Positions 9,540 through 17,701 of a stretch of DNA of 64,000 nt are shown here, piece by piece. The position numbers were made by a program, and so were the translations under genes. The notes under the pieces were generated by a model that was not told where the DNA came from, made no database searches, and saw only the letters and a program-made list of their open reading frames with translations. Positions within the stretch are counted from its first letter, which is position 1. Each line of letters begins with the position of its first letter. This stretch comes from an uncultured Lachnospiraceae bacterium (GTDB lineage: Bacteria; Bacillota; Clostridia; Lachnospirales; Lachnospiraceae), in the NCBI GenBank assembly GCA_946632055.1, contig CAMPAR010000001.1, forward strand, positions 43,730 through 107,729, in the 5' to 3' direction.

Positions 9540-10772
9540 ATGAGTCAGAGAGAAGATGTGATTGCGATTGTTAAGAAATCCGTTCAGGCCGTTATGCCGC
9601 AGCGTTCCGTCCGGGACGCGCTTGCCGGGATGAACTTTGCGAGCGACCGGCTGTACCTTGTGGCGGCCGGAAAAGCGGCTTATTCCATGGCAAAGGCGGC
9701 GGAAGCCGTGCTCGGCGAGAAGATCCGCGACGGCGTGGTCATCACAAAATACGGGCACGCAAAGACGCCGCTCCAGCATTCCAGAATCTTCGAGGCCGGA
9801 CATCCCACGCCGGACCGGAATTCCTATGAAGCCACGCAGAAGGCGATCGACATGGTCTACGGGCTTTCGGAGCAGGACGAGGTGCTGTTCCTTCTGTCCG
9901 GCGGCGCGTCCAGCCTTTTCGAGGTGCCGATCATCGCGGAGGACGACCTGAAAACGATCACGGACAAGCTCCTCGCGTCCGGCGCGGACATTCATGAAAT
10001 CAACATGGTCAGAAAGCACCTGTCGCAGGTAAAGGGCGGCCGTTTCGCGCTCGCCTGCTTCCCGGCGAAGGTTCATGTGATCGCCCTTTCCGACGTCATC
10101 GGAAACGATCTTTCGACGATCGGCTCCGGCCCATGCTATCCGGATAAATCTACCGGAGAAGAGGCCTTCTCGGTCCTCGAGAAATACCATATCAAGCTGA
10201 ACGCGGATATCATCGAGACCCTGATGCTCGATACGCCGAAGTCGCTCAGCAACGCCGATCATCAGGTGATCGGGGATGTGTCGAAGCTCTGTGCGGCCGC
10301 GAAAGACGCCTGCGAGGCGCTCGGCTACCGCACGGTCGTCCTGACCGATTCCCTGAACTGCGAGGCGAAGGATGCCGGGGCCTTCCTGGCGTCAATCGCG
10401 CGTTTCTATCAGGGAACGAAGAAGAGCCTCGCCTTCATCGCCGGCGGAGAAACCGTGGTGAAGCTCACGGGAGACGGCCTCGGCGGCAGAAACCAGGAGC
10501 TTGCGCTTTCCGCGGCGGACGGCATCGCGGGACTCAAGGACACGGTAATTTTCAGCTTCGGCTCCGACGGGACGGACGGCCCGACCGACGCGGCGGGCGG
10601 CTTTGTCGACGGAACAACGAAGGAGAAGCTGGAGGAAGCCGGTCTGAAGATCTATGAGGTTCTCCGGAAGAACGATTCCTATCACGCACTTCAGGCTGTA
10701 CAGAGCCTGATCGTGACGGGACCGACGGGCACCAACGTGAACGACGTCGCCGTGGTCCTGATCAAAAGATAA
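9540..10772 (+). CDS. Glycerate 2-kinase family (DUF4147/MOFRL type)
   Basis: AAGKAAYSMAKAAE...LSGGASSLFEVP...GGRNQELALSAA...GSDGTDGPTDAAGGFVDG. Confidence 0.9.
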   Translation: MSQREDVIAIVKKSVQAVMPQRSVRDALAGMNFASDRLYLVAAGKAAYSMAKAAEAVLGEKIRDGVVITKYGHAKTPLQHSRIFEAGHPTPDRNSYEATQKAIDMVYGLSEQDEVLFLLSGGASSLFEVPIIAEDDLKTITDKLLASGADIHEINMVRKHLSQVKGGRFALACFPAKVHVIALSDVIGNDLSTIGSGPCYPDKSTGEEAFSVLEKYHIKLNADIIETLMLDTPKSLSNADHQVIGDVSKLCAAAKDACEALGYRTVVLTDSLNCEAKDAGAFLASIARFYQGTKKSLAFIAGGETVVKLTGDGLGGRNQELALSAADGIAGLKDTVIFSFGSDGTDGPTDAAGGFVDGTTKEKLEEAGLKIYEVLRKNDSYHALQAVQSLIVTGPTGTNVNDVAVVLIKR

Positions 10773-10812
10773 ATGATTTTTCTGCAACCCTTCCTGACCG
10801 GACGCTGTCTGT

Positions 10813-11403
10813 ATGTTTGAAGAGAAAAGAGGGACCCGAATCTTGGAAGACGCAAAGATTGTCGAGCTCTATTTTGACCGGGATGAAGCCGCCGTGGCGG
10901 AAACCGCCGTGAAATACGGCAGCTACTGCCACACGGTGTCCTACAATGTCCTCCGGGATGCGGAGGACGCCGAGGAATGTGTCAACGACACCTGGCTTCA
11001 TACCTGGAACGCCATTCCGCCGACGCGGCCGGATTCCCTGAAGGCCTTTGTCGGGCGGATCGCGCGGAATCTCTCCCTGAACCGGCTGAAGGAGAAGAAC
11101 GCCCTGAAACGGGGTGCCGGAGAGGCGGACGCGGCGCTCGAAGAGCTGGACGAATTCATTGCATCCGGTGCGACGGTGGAAGATGAGGTTGAGGGGCGGC
11201 TGTTAAAGGACGAGATCAACCGTTTTCTTGGCGGACTTTCCAGGAATATGCGGGTGGTTTTTGTGCAGCGCTATTTCTATTTCAGTACGGTAAAGGAAAT
11301 TGCGGCGAATCTCGGATTGACGGAGAATAATGTCAAATCCCTTCTCTTCAGGGCAAGAAACAAACTGAAAGAGCATCTTGAGAAGGAGGGCTTTGTGCTG
11401 TGA
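10813..11403 (+). CDS. RNA polymerase sigma-70 family (ECF-type) sigma factor
   Basis: YCHTVSYNVLRDAEDAEECVNDTWLHTWNAIPP...VKEIAANLGLTENNVKSLLFRARNKLKEHL. A TTG at 10843 preceded by AGAGGG may be the true start. Confidence 0.9.
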   Translation: MFEEKRGTRILEDAKIVELYFDRDEAAVAETAVKYGSYCHTVSYNVLRDAEDAEECVNDTWLHTWNAIPPTRPDSLKAFVGRIARNLSLNRLKEKNALKRGAGEADAALEELDEFIASGATVEDEVEGRLLKDEINRFLGGLSRNMRVVFVQRYFYFSTVKEIAANLGLTENNVKSLLFRARNKLKEHLEKEGFVL

Positions 11404-12167
11404 AGGACAATCGAATCATTCAGGCGGTTTCGGATATCGATGACGCCTATATTCTGGAGGCGGACCCCGAAAACGCGGGAAAAAGAATACGCGCGGGACG
11501 GATTCGTGTGATCCGGACGCTCAGCATCGCGGCAGCGGCGCTCCTTGTGACGCTGGCGGGCGTTTTCGCGGGGATTCTTCTCATCCGTCCCTCGAAGAGC
11601 AGTGACAACAAAGCAGCAGCGGATATGCAGGCGGAGGCCGCGGCGGAGGAGTACGAATACGCCGAAGAAACGCGGGCAGAGAGCGCGATGCGGACGGAGG
11701 AGAAATCTGCCGGAATGCTGACGGAAGCCGCGATGGACGCGGAAGCGGACGCCGAAATGCTGATGGATGATGCAGCGGGAGCGCCGGCCGATGCGGAAGA
11801 GGTACCTGACGGTGCGCTGAACGAAGCGGTCACGGCGGGAGCAGAACGCTTCACCTTTGCCGAAGTGTCGGACGGAGCGCTGGTTCTTCTTGTACAGGCC
11901 GGATTTCAGGACATCACGATTACGGAGGAGAACGCCGCCTTTACGCTGCTCCTTTCGGACGGAACGAAGTCGCTGTACCGCGTGGAGCCCGCAGACAACG
12001 CGGCGGAGGACGCCGGGTACGGCACGGTGGAGGTCCGGACGGAGGAAGGCGCCGGGGAGGAAATCTTCCTGGTTTCCCGGGAGATGCTTGCGGCGGAAAC
12101 CCCGGAGGAACTGCAGGCACTTTATGACGGAGCCTTTGAGATGTGCACGGCTCCGCAGGAAGAATAA
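11400..12167 (+). CDS. Predicted membrane-anchored partner of the upstream sigma factor (putative anti-sigma)
   Basis: Overlaps the sigma-factor stop codon; single TM (AAAALLVTLAGVFAGILLI) then Ala/Glu/Met-rich linker. Anti-sigma role inferred from position and topology. Confidence 0.5.
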   Translation: MKDNRIIQAVSDIDDAYILEADPENAGKRIRAGRIRVIRTLSIAAAALLVTLAGVFAGILLIRPSKSSDNKAAADMQAEAAAEEYEYAEETRAESAMRTEEKSAGMLTEAAMDAEADAEMLMDDAAGAPADAEEVPDGALNEAVTAGAERFTFAEVSDGALVLLVQAGFQDITITEENAAFTLLLSDGTKSLYRVEPADNAAEDAGYGTVEVRTEEGAGEEIFLVSREMLAAETPEELQALYDGAFEMCTAPQEE

Positions 12168-12185
12168 TTCAGGAGAGTACCCCAC

Positions 12186-12734
12186 TTGTCCAATTTTACC
12201 GAAAATGCGATTAAACGGTCGTTTATCCGGCTGCTGGAAAAAAAGCAGCTGAAAAACATTACGATCCGTGATATTGTGGATGACTGCGGCATCAACCGCA
12301 GTTCTTTCTACTACCATTTTCAGGACATTCCGGCGCTTCTCGAGAAGATTATTCAGGAGGGCTCGGACTCGATCATCCGGAAGAACGCAAGCGGTTCTCT
12401 TGTCGAATGCATGGACGGCGTGGTGAAGTTCCTTTCCCGCTATCAGAAGTCCGTGATTCATGTCTATAAGGCCGTGGACCGCGAGGTGTTTATCCAGTGG
12501 ACCGAGCGGGCATGCAGCTATTTTGTATCCAGCTATCTGGACCGCGCGCTGACGGAAGGGGAGATTACGGAGCGCACGAAGCACCGGATTACCCAGTATT
12601 ATCTGTATCTCGTGACCGGCTTCATGCTCCGGTGGATCGACGCCGGGCTGGACGAAGGAATGCCGGCGGAATTCATCGAGCTCCTGGAAAAGACCTGCGA
12701 CGTCAGGGAGCTCGTCACCCGGTTTTCTTCATAA
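12186..12734 (+). CDS. TetR/AcrR family regulator (TTG start)
   Basis: ENAIKRSFIRLLEKKQLKNITIRDIVDDCGINRSSFYYHFQDIPALLEKI HTH signature. Confidence 0.88.
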   Translation: MSNFTENAIKRSFIRLLEKKQLKNITIRDIVDDCGINRSSFYYHFQDIPALLEKIIQEGSDSIIRKNASGSLVECMDGVVKFLSRYQKSVIHVYKAVDREVFIQWTERACSYFVSSYLDRALTEGEITERTKHRITQYYLYLVTGFMLRWIDAGLDEGMPAEFIELLEKTCDVRELVTRFSS

Positions 12735-12740
12735 AAAATC

Positions 12741-12818
12741 GAGCCGAGGGGTATGGGTATCCTCACAAGGCGTATGTGAAACCGCGCCGCAGGAGGATAC
12801 CCATCTCGCAGGCGAGTT
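12741..12818 (+). repeat. Copy A of a three-copy structured 3'-UTR element
   Basis: GAGCCGAGGG; stem ATGGGTATCCTC(12753-12764)/GAGGATACCCAT(12793-12804); inner GGCG-tat-GT-GAA-AC-cg-CGCC; then CTCGCAGGCGAGTT. Confidence 0.8.
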
Positions 12819-12830
12819 TCGCGATACACA

Positions 12831-12866
12831 GAGGAGGCCCCGGGCAGTAATGCCCGGGGCCTCCTC
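12831..12866. terminator. Bidirectional terminator-type hairpin between TetR gene and PAP gene
   Basis: GAGGAGGCCCCGGGCA gtaa TGCCCGGGGCCTCCTC, 16-bp perfect stem. Confidence 0.8.
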
Positions 12867-12892
12867 TGTTCATTATATATACAAAATTTCAG

Positions 12893-14374
12893 TTACTTCT
12901 GCTCCTTGCAGGCCTTCTTGCAGGCGTCAATCACAATCCGGAGCGCCTTCAGGCGGGCGTAGCGTTTGTCGTTGGATTCCAGAATATACCAGGGCGCGAA
13001 GACGGTGGAGGTCTTCTGAAGCATCTCGTTCACGGCTTCCTCATAGAGATCCCACTTTTCGCGGTTCCGCCAGTCCTCATCCGTGATTTTCCACTGCTTT
13101 TCGGGCGTGTTCTGGCGGTCGGTGAAGCGCTCGAGCTGGGTCTCGTTATCGATCTGCACCCAGAACTTGATGACCACCGCACCCCAGTCCGACAGTTCCT
13201 TCTCAAATTCGTTCATCTCGTTGTAGGCGCGCTGCCAGTCATTCTCGGAGCAGAAGCCCTCGAGACGCTCGACCATGACCCGGCCATACCAGGTGCGGTC
13301 AAAGATGGCGATGTGTCCGGTCTTCGGCAGTCGGTTCCAGAAGCGCCAGAGGAAATGACGCGCCTTTTCGTGAGGCTCGGGACTCGCGATCGGGTGCACC
13401 ACATAGCCGCGCGGGTCCAGAGCGCCGGCGATCCGCTTGATATTGCCGCCCTTGCCGGCCGCGTCCCAGCCCTCGTAAGCGATGATGACCGGAATCTTAC
13501 GGCGGTAGAGCTCGTTGTGAAGGCTGCGGAGCTCCTTCTGCAGCTTGTCGAGTTCGCTGCGGTATTCCTCCTCGGAGACGGTCTTGTCCTTCAGGGAGAT
13601 TTCGCTTAAGAGCGGCATCTCAACGAGCGGGAAGGTGTTCTGCAGAATCGGCACGGCGAGCGCGTGGTTCTTGAGCGCGGTATCGATGCCCTGATTCAGG
13701 AATTCCAGCACCTGCAGCTCCGCCCATTTCCGGTCTTTGGCGTCGATGATGTACCAGGGAGAGGTCGAGCGGTTCGTGCCTTCGAGATACCGGTCGTAGA
13801 GCTTCTCATAGCGGTCGTAGTGCTTGTTCTGCTCTTCGTCGGCGTGACTCACGCGCCAGCTCGTGTTCTTGTCGGACAGCAGATCCTTCAGGCGCTTTTT
13901 CTGCTCCTTGCGGTCGATCTGGAAGAAGAATTTCATGACAAGATAGCCGTTGTCCGTGAGAGACCGTTCGGTGGTATTAATGCTGCGGATCCGCTTCTCA
14001 TAGTCTTTTTCGGAGAGCTCTCCGTCCGCGAGCCCCTGAATGATTTCCTCCATCCAGTAGCCGTCGAAGAATTCGAACTTGCCGGCTTCCGGAATTTCCA
14101 GCATGTAGCGGTACAGGAAGGGGTAGCGCTTTTCTTCTTCGGTCGCGGGCGCCATGGTTTTCACGCGGAAGAAGCGGGGGTCGATATTCCTGATGACCCG
14201 GCCGATCACGCTGCCTTTGCCGGCGGCTCCCCAGCCTTCAAAAATCACCATGACCGGGAGCTTCGCCTCTTTGATCTTATTCTGGTATCCGGCCAGCGTT
14301 TCCTGTTCCTTTTTGAGTGCAAGACGCAGGGTCTCGTCATCGGGCTTTGCGGCTTTCACAAAATCTTTCAACAT
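12893..14374 (-). CDS. pap: Polyphosphate:AMP phosphotransferase (duplicated PPK2 domain)
   Basis: Two PPK2 modules: VMVIFEGWGAAGKGSVIGRVIRNIDPR and VIIAYEGWDAAGKGGNIKRIAGALDPRGY. Confidence 0.9.
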   Translation of the reverse strand: MLKDFVKAAKPDDETLRLALKKEQETLAGYQNKIKEAKLPVMVIFEGWGAAGKGSVIGRVIRNIDPRFFRVKTMAPATEEEKRYPFLYRYMLEIPEAGKFEFFDGYWMEEIIQGLADGELSEKDYEKRIRSINTTERSLTDNGYLVMKFFFQIDRKEQKKRLKDLLSDKNTSWRVSHADEEQNKHYDRYEKLYDRYLEGTNRSTSPWYIIDAKDRKWAELQVLEFLNQGIDTALKNHALAVPILQNTFPLVEMPLLSEISLKDKTVSEEEYRSELDKLQKELRSLHNELYRRKIPVIIAYEGWDAAGKGGNIKRIAGALDPRGYVVHPIASPEPHEKARHFLWRFWNRLPKTGHIAIFDRTWYGRVMVERLEGFCSENDWQRAYNEMNEFEKELSDWGAVVIKFWVQIDNETQLERFTDRQNTPEKQWKITDEDWRNREKWDLYEEAVNEMLQKTSTVFAPWYILESNDKRYARLKALRIVIDACKKACKEQK

Positions 14375-14407
14375 GGAGCGTCCTCCTTTTTACGTGCAAT
14401 CATATTC

Positions 14408-14424
14408 TTGTGAATCATTCACAA
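14408..14424. promoter_or_regulatory. Perfect inverted repeat in the pap leader (candidate operator)
   Basis: TTGTGAA-TCA-TTCACAA, 7-bp arms, just downstream of the pap promoter. Confidence 0.5.
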
Positions 14425-14447
14425 TTGCTTTCGCATTCCTGATTCTA

Positions 14448-14476
14448 TTTATAGCCATATTTCATGAATCTGTCAA
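14448..14476 (-). promoter_or_regulatory. Sigma-A promoter of pap
   Basis: Reverse strand TTGACA-N17-TATAAA. Confidence 0.75.
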
Positions 14477-14517
14477 GAGAAATCGGCCCGGAACCCGGTA
14501 AATTTACGAAAAAACGG

Positions 14518-14547
14518 TTGACGGAGCCTTCTTCCCTATGGTATTCT
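14518..14547 (+). promoter_or_regulatory. Promoter for the small ORF at 14563
   Basis: TTGACG-N18-TATTCT. Confidence 0.55.
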
Positions 14548-14562
14548 TTTTCTGATAAGGGG

Positions 14563-14787
14563 GTGAGTGATCTGTTTGGCAGAAAACGTACCGCTCCTGA
14601 AGCGGTTTTTGATCCGAAGACCATGGAAGCGGTCCTTTTATCCAGTATCTGCACCGGAGAGAAAACGGCCGGATTCCGGGACCGCGAAACCGGGAAGTTT
14701 ACGGGCGTCTGCGCCATCCGTGACGAGAAGGACCTGAAGCGCTTTATGAAGACCTACGGCGTGGAGGATCTGAGGACCATCTACTGA
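14563..14787 (+). CDS. Small conserved-type hypothetical protein (~74 aa, GTG start)
   Basis: VSDLFGRKRTAPEAVFDPKTMEAVLLSSICTGEKTAGFRDRETGKFTGVCAIRDEKDLKRFMKTYGVEDLRTIY; AAGGGGG just upstream. The ORF-track start at 14464 lies upstream of a promoter. Confidence 0.55.
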   Translation: MSDLFGRKRTAPEAVFDPKTMEAVLLSSICTGEKTAGFRDRETGKFTGVCAIRDEKDLKRFMKTYGVEDLRTIY

Positions 14788-14888
14788 AGTTCGTTCCCGC
14801 AATTACAATTTGCACCCTTCGGACGGAAAAGATGCTATAATACAATCATGGCCGGAAGGCCTGAGATCATATTTTCAGGAGGTTTTCA

Positions 14889-15569
14889 ATGTCAGAAGCG
14901 ATTATTTTCATCCTGGTTTTTCTGATCTGGATCATCTGCTGCTTCGCGGTGCTCGTCGCCATCGGCCTGTATATTCTGCGGGCGGTCGCGTTCCAGAAGC
15001 TTCTCAGAAAGTATAACTACCGGAAATCCTGGATGGCCTGGATTCCTTACGCGCAGTACTATGCGCTGGCCGACGCGGCCGCCGAAGGCCGTCCGACGAT
15101 GAAACTGTTCAGCGCAGACTGTCCGGTCTGGTGGTTCAAATTCTGGTATATCATCACGAATGTGGCGGCTTATCTGCCCTTTGTCGGTCCGGTCGCGATT
15201 TTCATCTTCAAGATGTTCTTCCTCGGAAGCGTGTACCGCACGATCTACGCCCGGGTCGAGGGACGGACGCTCGGAAGCCGGACGGCGCTCGGATTTTTCT
15301 CCGCCATCATCGGCCTGATTCCGATCATCAAATTCCTGCACTACGACAGCAGCAAAATTGCGGGCTGCGAAGAGAAGAAGCCCGCCGAAGAGGCCGTCCC
15401 GGTTCCGCTGATCGAAGCCGTGAAGGCCCCGGCTCAGGAGGCTCCGGTTTCAGAAGCGCAGGCTCAGGCAGCACCGGTTCAGGCAGCACCTGTTTCAGAA
15501 GCGCAGGCTCCAGAAGCGCCGGAAGCCACGGGAAACGCTGCTCCGGAAGAGGAGAAGAGCGAAGAATAA
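14889..15569 (+). CDS. Hypothetical membrane protein (resembles DUF5684-type) with Ala/Pro/Glu-rich tail
   Basis: Three or four TM segments, KLLRKYNYRKSWMAWIPYAQYYALADAAAEG; repetitive EAPVSEAQAQAAPVQAAPVSEAQAPEAPEA tail; SD AGGAGG. Confidence 0.7.
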   Translation: MSEAIIFILVFLIWIICCFAVLVAIGLYILRAVAFQKLLRKYNYRKSWMAWIPYAQYYALADAAAEGRPTMKLFSADCPVWWFKFWYIITNVAAYLPFVGPVAIFIFKMFFLGSVYRTIYARVEGRTLGSRTALGFFSAIIGLIPIIKFLHYDSSKIAGCEEKKPAEEAVPVPLIEAVKAPAQEAPVSEAQAQAAPVQAAPVSEAQAPEAPEATGNAAPEEEKSEE

Positions 15570-15600
15570 AGAAAGCTGACAATCAAATCATATCCATGTA

Positions 15601-15709
15601 GACAGAGTAGGAATGCATGTGTGAAATAGTGCCGGAAAGACGGGGAGTTGCTTTCCGGACGAAACGGTCATAAGGATGACCTGCAGTATGTGTTCCGCAT
15701 CCCGCTGTC
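15601..15709 (+). ncRNA. Tetrahydrofolate (THF) riboswitch aptamer
   Basis: GACAG-AGTAG...GCATCCCG-CTGTC outer stem; CCGGAAAG-acGGGGAGTTG-CTTTCCGG; GACGAA; GGTCAT-aagg-ATGACC; located directly upstream of folT. Confidence 0.87.
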
Positions 15710-15723
15710 GCATAGCAGGCAGT

Positions 15724-15790
15724 GAAAGGATCCTTTCTTCTATGCGGCATGCTCGAATTATGAGCTGTCCCGTGGAAGAAAGGATTTTTT
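15724..15790 (+). promoter_or_regulatory. THF riboswitch expression platform (alternative hairpins; terminator/SD sequestration)
   Basis: ATCCTTTCTTC(15730-15740)/GAAGAAAGGAT(15775-15785) followed by TTTTT and ATG; competing palindrome GAAAGGATCCTTTC (15724-15737). Confidence 0.7.
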
Positions 15791-16495
15791 ATGAACGAAA
15801 GAGAACGCACCCTGTTTAAACACCCCTTCTCAAAAGCGTACTGGGCACTGGCCGCGAAGGAATTCACCTCGGTCCGCATGCTTACCGTCGCTGCGATGCT
15901 GACGGCACTTCGGATCGCGCTGAAGGCTGTGCAGATCCCGGTCGCCTTCAACCTGAATATCACCTTCGGATTCCTCGTGAATTCCGTGGGCTCGATGATT
16001 TACGGGCCGCTCGTCGCGATCGCCGCCTCCGCGGTCAGCGATACGGTCGGCGCGATCCTGTTCCCCTCCGGACCGTATTTCTTCCCCTTCATTTTCGTGG
16101 AAATCGCGGGCGGCCTGATCTTCGCGCTGGTCTATTACCGGGCGAAAATGACGGCCTTCCGGATCATTCTCGGACGCTTCCTCGTCACGCTTATCTGCAA
16201 TCTCCTGATGAATCCGGTGATCCTGTATTACTATTACGAGCTCGTGCTCGGGAAGAGCTATACGCTCTTCACGCTGCCCCGGATCGTCAAGAATCTCGTG
16301 CTGTTCCCGGCCGAATCCGTGGTGCTGATCCTGTGGTTCAACGCGCTTCTTCCGGTGACCAACCGCCTGAAGCTGACCTTTACCGGCAATACGAAAATCC
16401 GGGCCGAAAAGAAGGACATCATCATCCTGATCGTCATGACCGTGGCGGCGGTTCTCGCTGTAGCTGGCTGGATCATTTACAAGTCAAAGAGCTGA
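15791..16495 (+). CDS. folT: Folate ECF transporter S component
   Basis: VRMLTVAAMLTALRIALKAVQIPVAFNLNITFGFLVNSVGSMIYGPLVAIAASAVSDTVGAILFPSGPYFFPFIFVEI; THF-riboswitch-like leader. Confidence 0.9.
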   Translation: MNERERTLFKHPFSKAYWALAAKEFTSVRMLTVAAMLTALRIALKAVQIPVAFNLNITFGFLVNSVGSMIYGPLVAIAASAVSDTVGAILFPSGPYFFPFIFVEIAGGLIFALVYYRAKMTAFRIILGRFLVTLICNLLMNPVILYYYYELVLGKSYTLFTLPRIVKNLVLFPAESVVLILWFNALLPVTNRLKLTFTGNTKIRAEKKDIIILIVMTVAAVLAVAGWIIYKSKS

Positions 16496-16504
16496 ATTTT
16501 CGCG

Positions 16505-16533
16505 TTGTCAAAAAAGGCGGTCTGTGGTATAAT
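16505..16533 (+). promoter_or_regulatory. Sigma-A promoter for the 16587 gene
   Basis: TTGTCA-N17-TATAAT. Confidence 0.7.
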
Positions 16534-16586
16534 AACAATTCATTGTGAGATTATTTTACCGGTCGTTTCAGGGAGATTATAAACTT

Positions 16587-17639
16587 ATGTTTCGGAGTAA
16601 AGCATTTACCATCGCATTTTCGATTCTGTCGGTACTGATTATCGGTCTGACGATTATATTCTGCTATCTGGTATTCGGAAGCGGAAGAGCGGCGCTGCAG
16701 GAAGCGCTGACAGGGACGACGGAAGCGGCAGCGGAAGACACAGGCGCGCCCGCTAACGAGACGGCGCCTTCGGAATCCATCGAAGCCGCCGCTTCTCAGG
16801 ACAGTTCCGAAAGCGGCAGCTCCCTGAAAGAGGAGACGGAAGAAGAGACGAAGAAAAGCTCGGAGACGGAAACGGAAGAAAAGAACAGCACGAAGGAAAC
16901 GACGGAAGAGAGCACGGAAAAACCGGATGAAAGTACGGAAACGGAAGAGTCGACGGCGGCGCTTGCGGAAGAATCCGCCGATCAGACCGTGCGGGCGCTC
17001 CGCGCGGACGAAGATCACAGCTGTCCGGTGCTTCTGGAGGATATTCCGGAGTCGGGAATCGCCACGATCATCAAGTCCGGCGATAACGGCGAAGGAATCG
17101 TGTTCCATCTCTCGCCGCAGTTCGACGCCGCGGATACGCCCGGAAACCTGACGAATTACAGCGGGGCTTTCGATATCGGATCGAAGATCTACATGCTGAA
17201 CAACGGAACACCATTCCTGATGTATAAGACGATCGACGGCTATTATGTGACGAGCAGCGCGAACTACATCTCATATGAGGCGAAGAACGTCACGCAGAAG
17301 CCCGATCCCGTAAGGATCGGCGACTACGGCTACTCCGAGGGCGAGGAAATCGTGGTGCGGGTATTCCATGAGGACGGCAATACGGTGGCCTTTACCGTCT
17401 ATAATTTCAGTCCGGCGGCCGGAGAGCTGCTGCCGGTCCTTGAGAATGTGATTGCGCGCTATGACGGAAGCGGTTTCGCGCTTTTTGAGTATCACAATAC
17501 CGACGGACAGAACCATCAGGGAAAGATCGGCTTCGAGAAGGTCGAAGGCGCGGGATACTCAAGACGCGTGGATGTGGTTTTCGACAGCCCGGTCGCTTTC
17601 CGCACCGGGGAACGCTCGGAAATCGTGCTTCACAATTAA
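16587..17639 (+). CDS. Hypothetical membrane-anchored protein with Thr/Glu/Ser-rich linker
   Basis: N-terminal TM (IAFSILSVLIIGLTIIFCYLVFG), ~90-residue T/E/S/K linker, C-terminal unclassified domain; SD AGGGAG 5' of ATG 16587. Confidence 0.65.
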   Translation: MFRSKAFTIAFSILSVLIIGLTIIFCYLVFGSGRAALQEALTGTTEAAAEDTGAPANETAPSESIEAAASQDSSESGSSLKEETEEETKKSSETETEEKNSTKETTEESTEKPDESTETEESTAALAEESADQTVRALRADEDHSCPVLLEDIPESGIATIIKSGDNGEGIVFHLSPQFDAADTPGNLTNYSGAFDIGSKIYMLNNGTPFLMYKTIDGYYVTSSANYISYEAKNVTQKPDPVRIGDYGYSEGEEIVVRVFHEDGNTVAFTVYNFSPAAGELLPVLENVIARYDGSGFALFEYHNTDGQNHQGKIGFEKVEGAGYSRRVDVVFDSPVAFRTGERSEIVLHN

Positions 17640-17701
17640 ACACGGCGCTTAACCTAAGCGCCGCCCATCTGTTCTGACATTATTACCAAGGAAATCATTT
17701 C

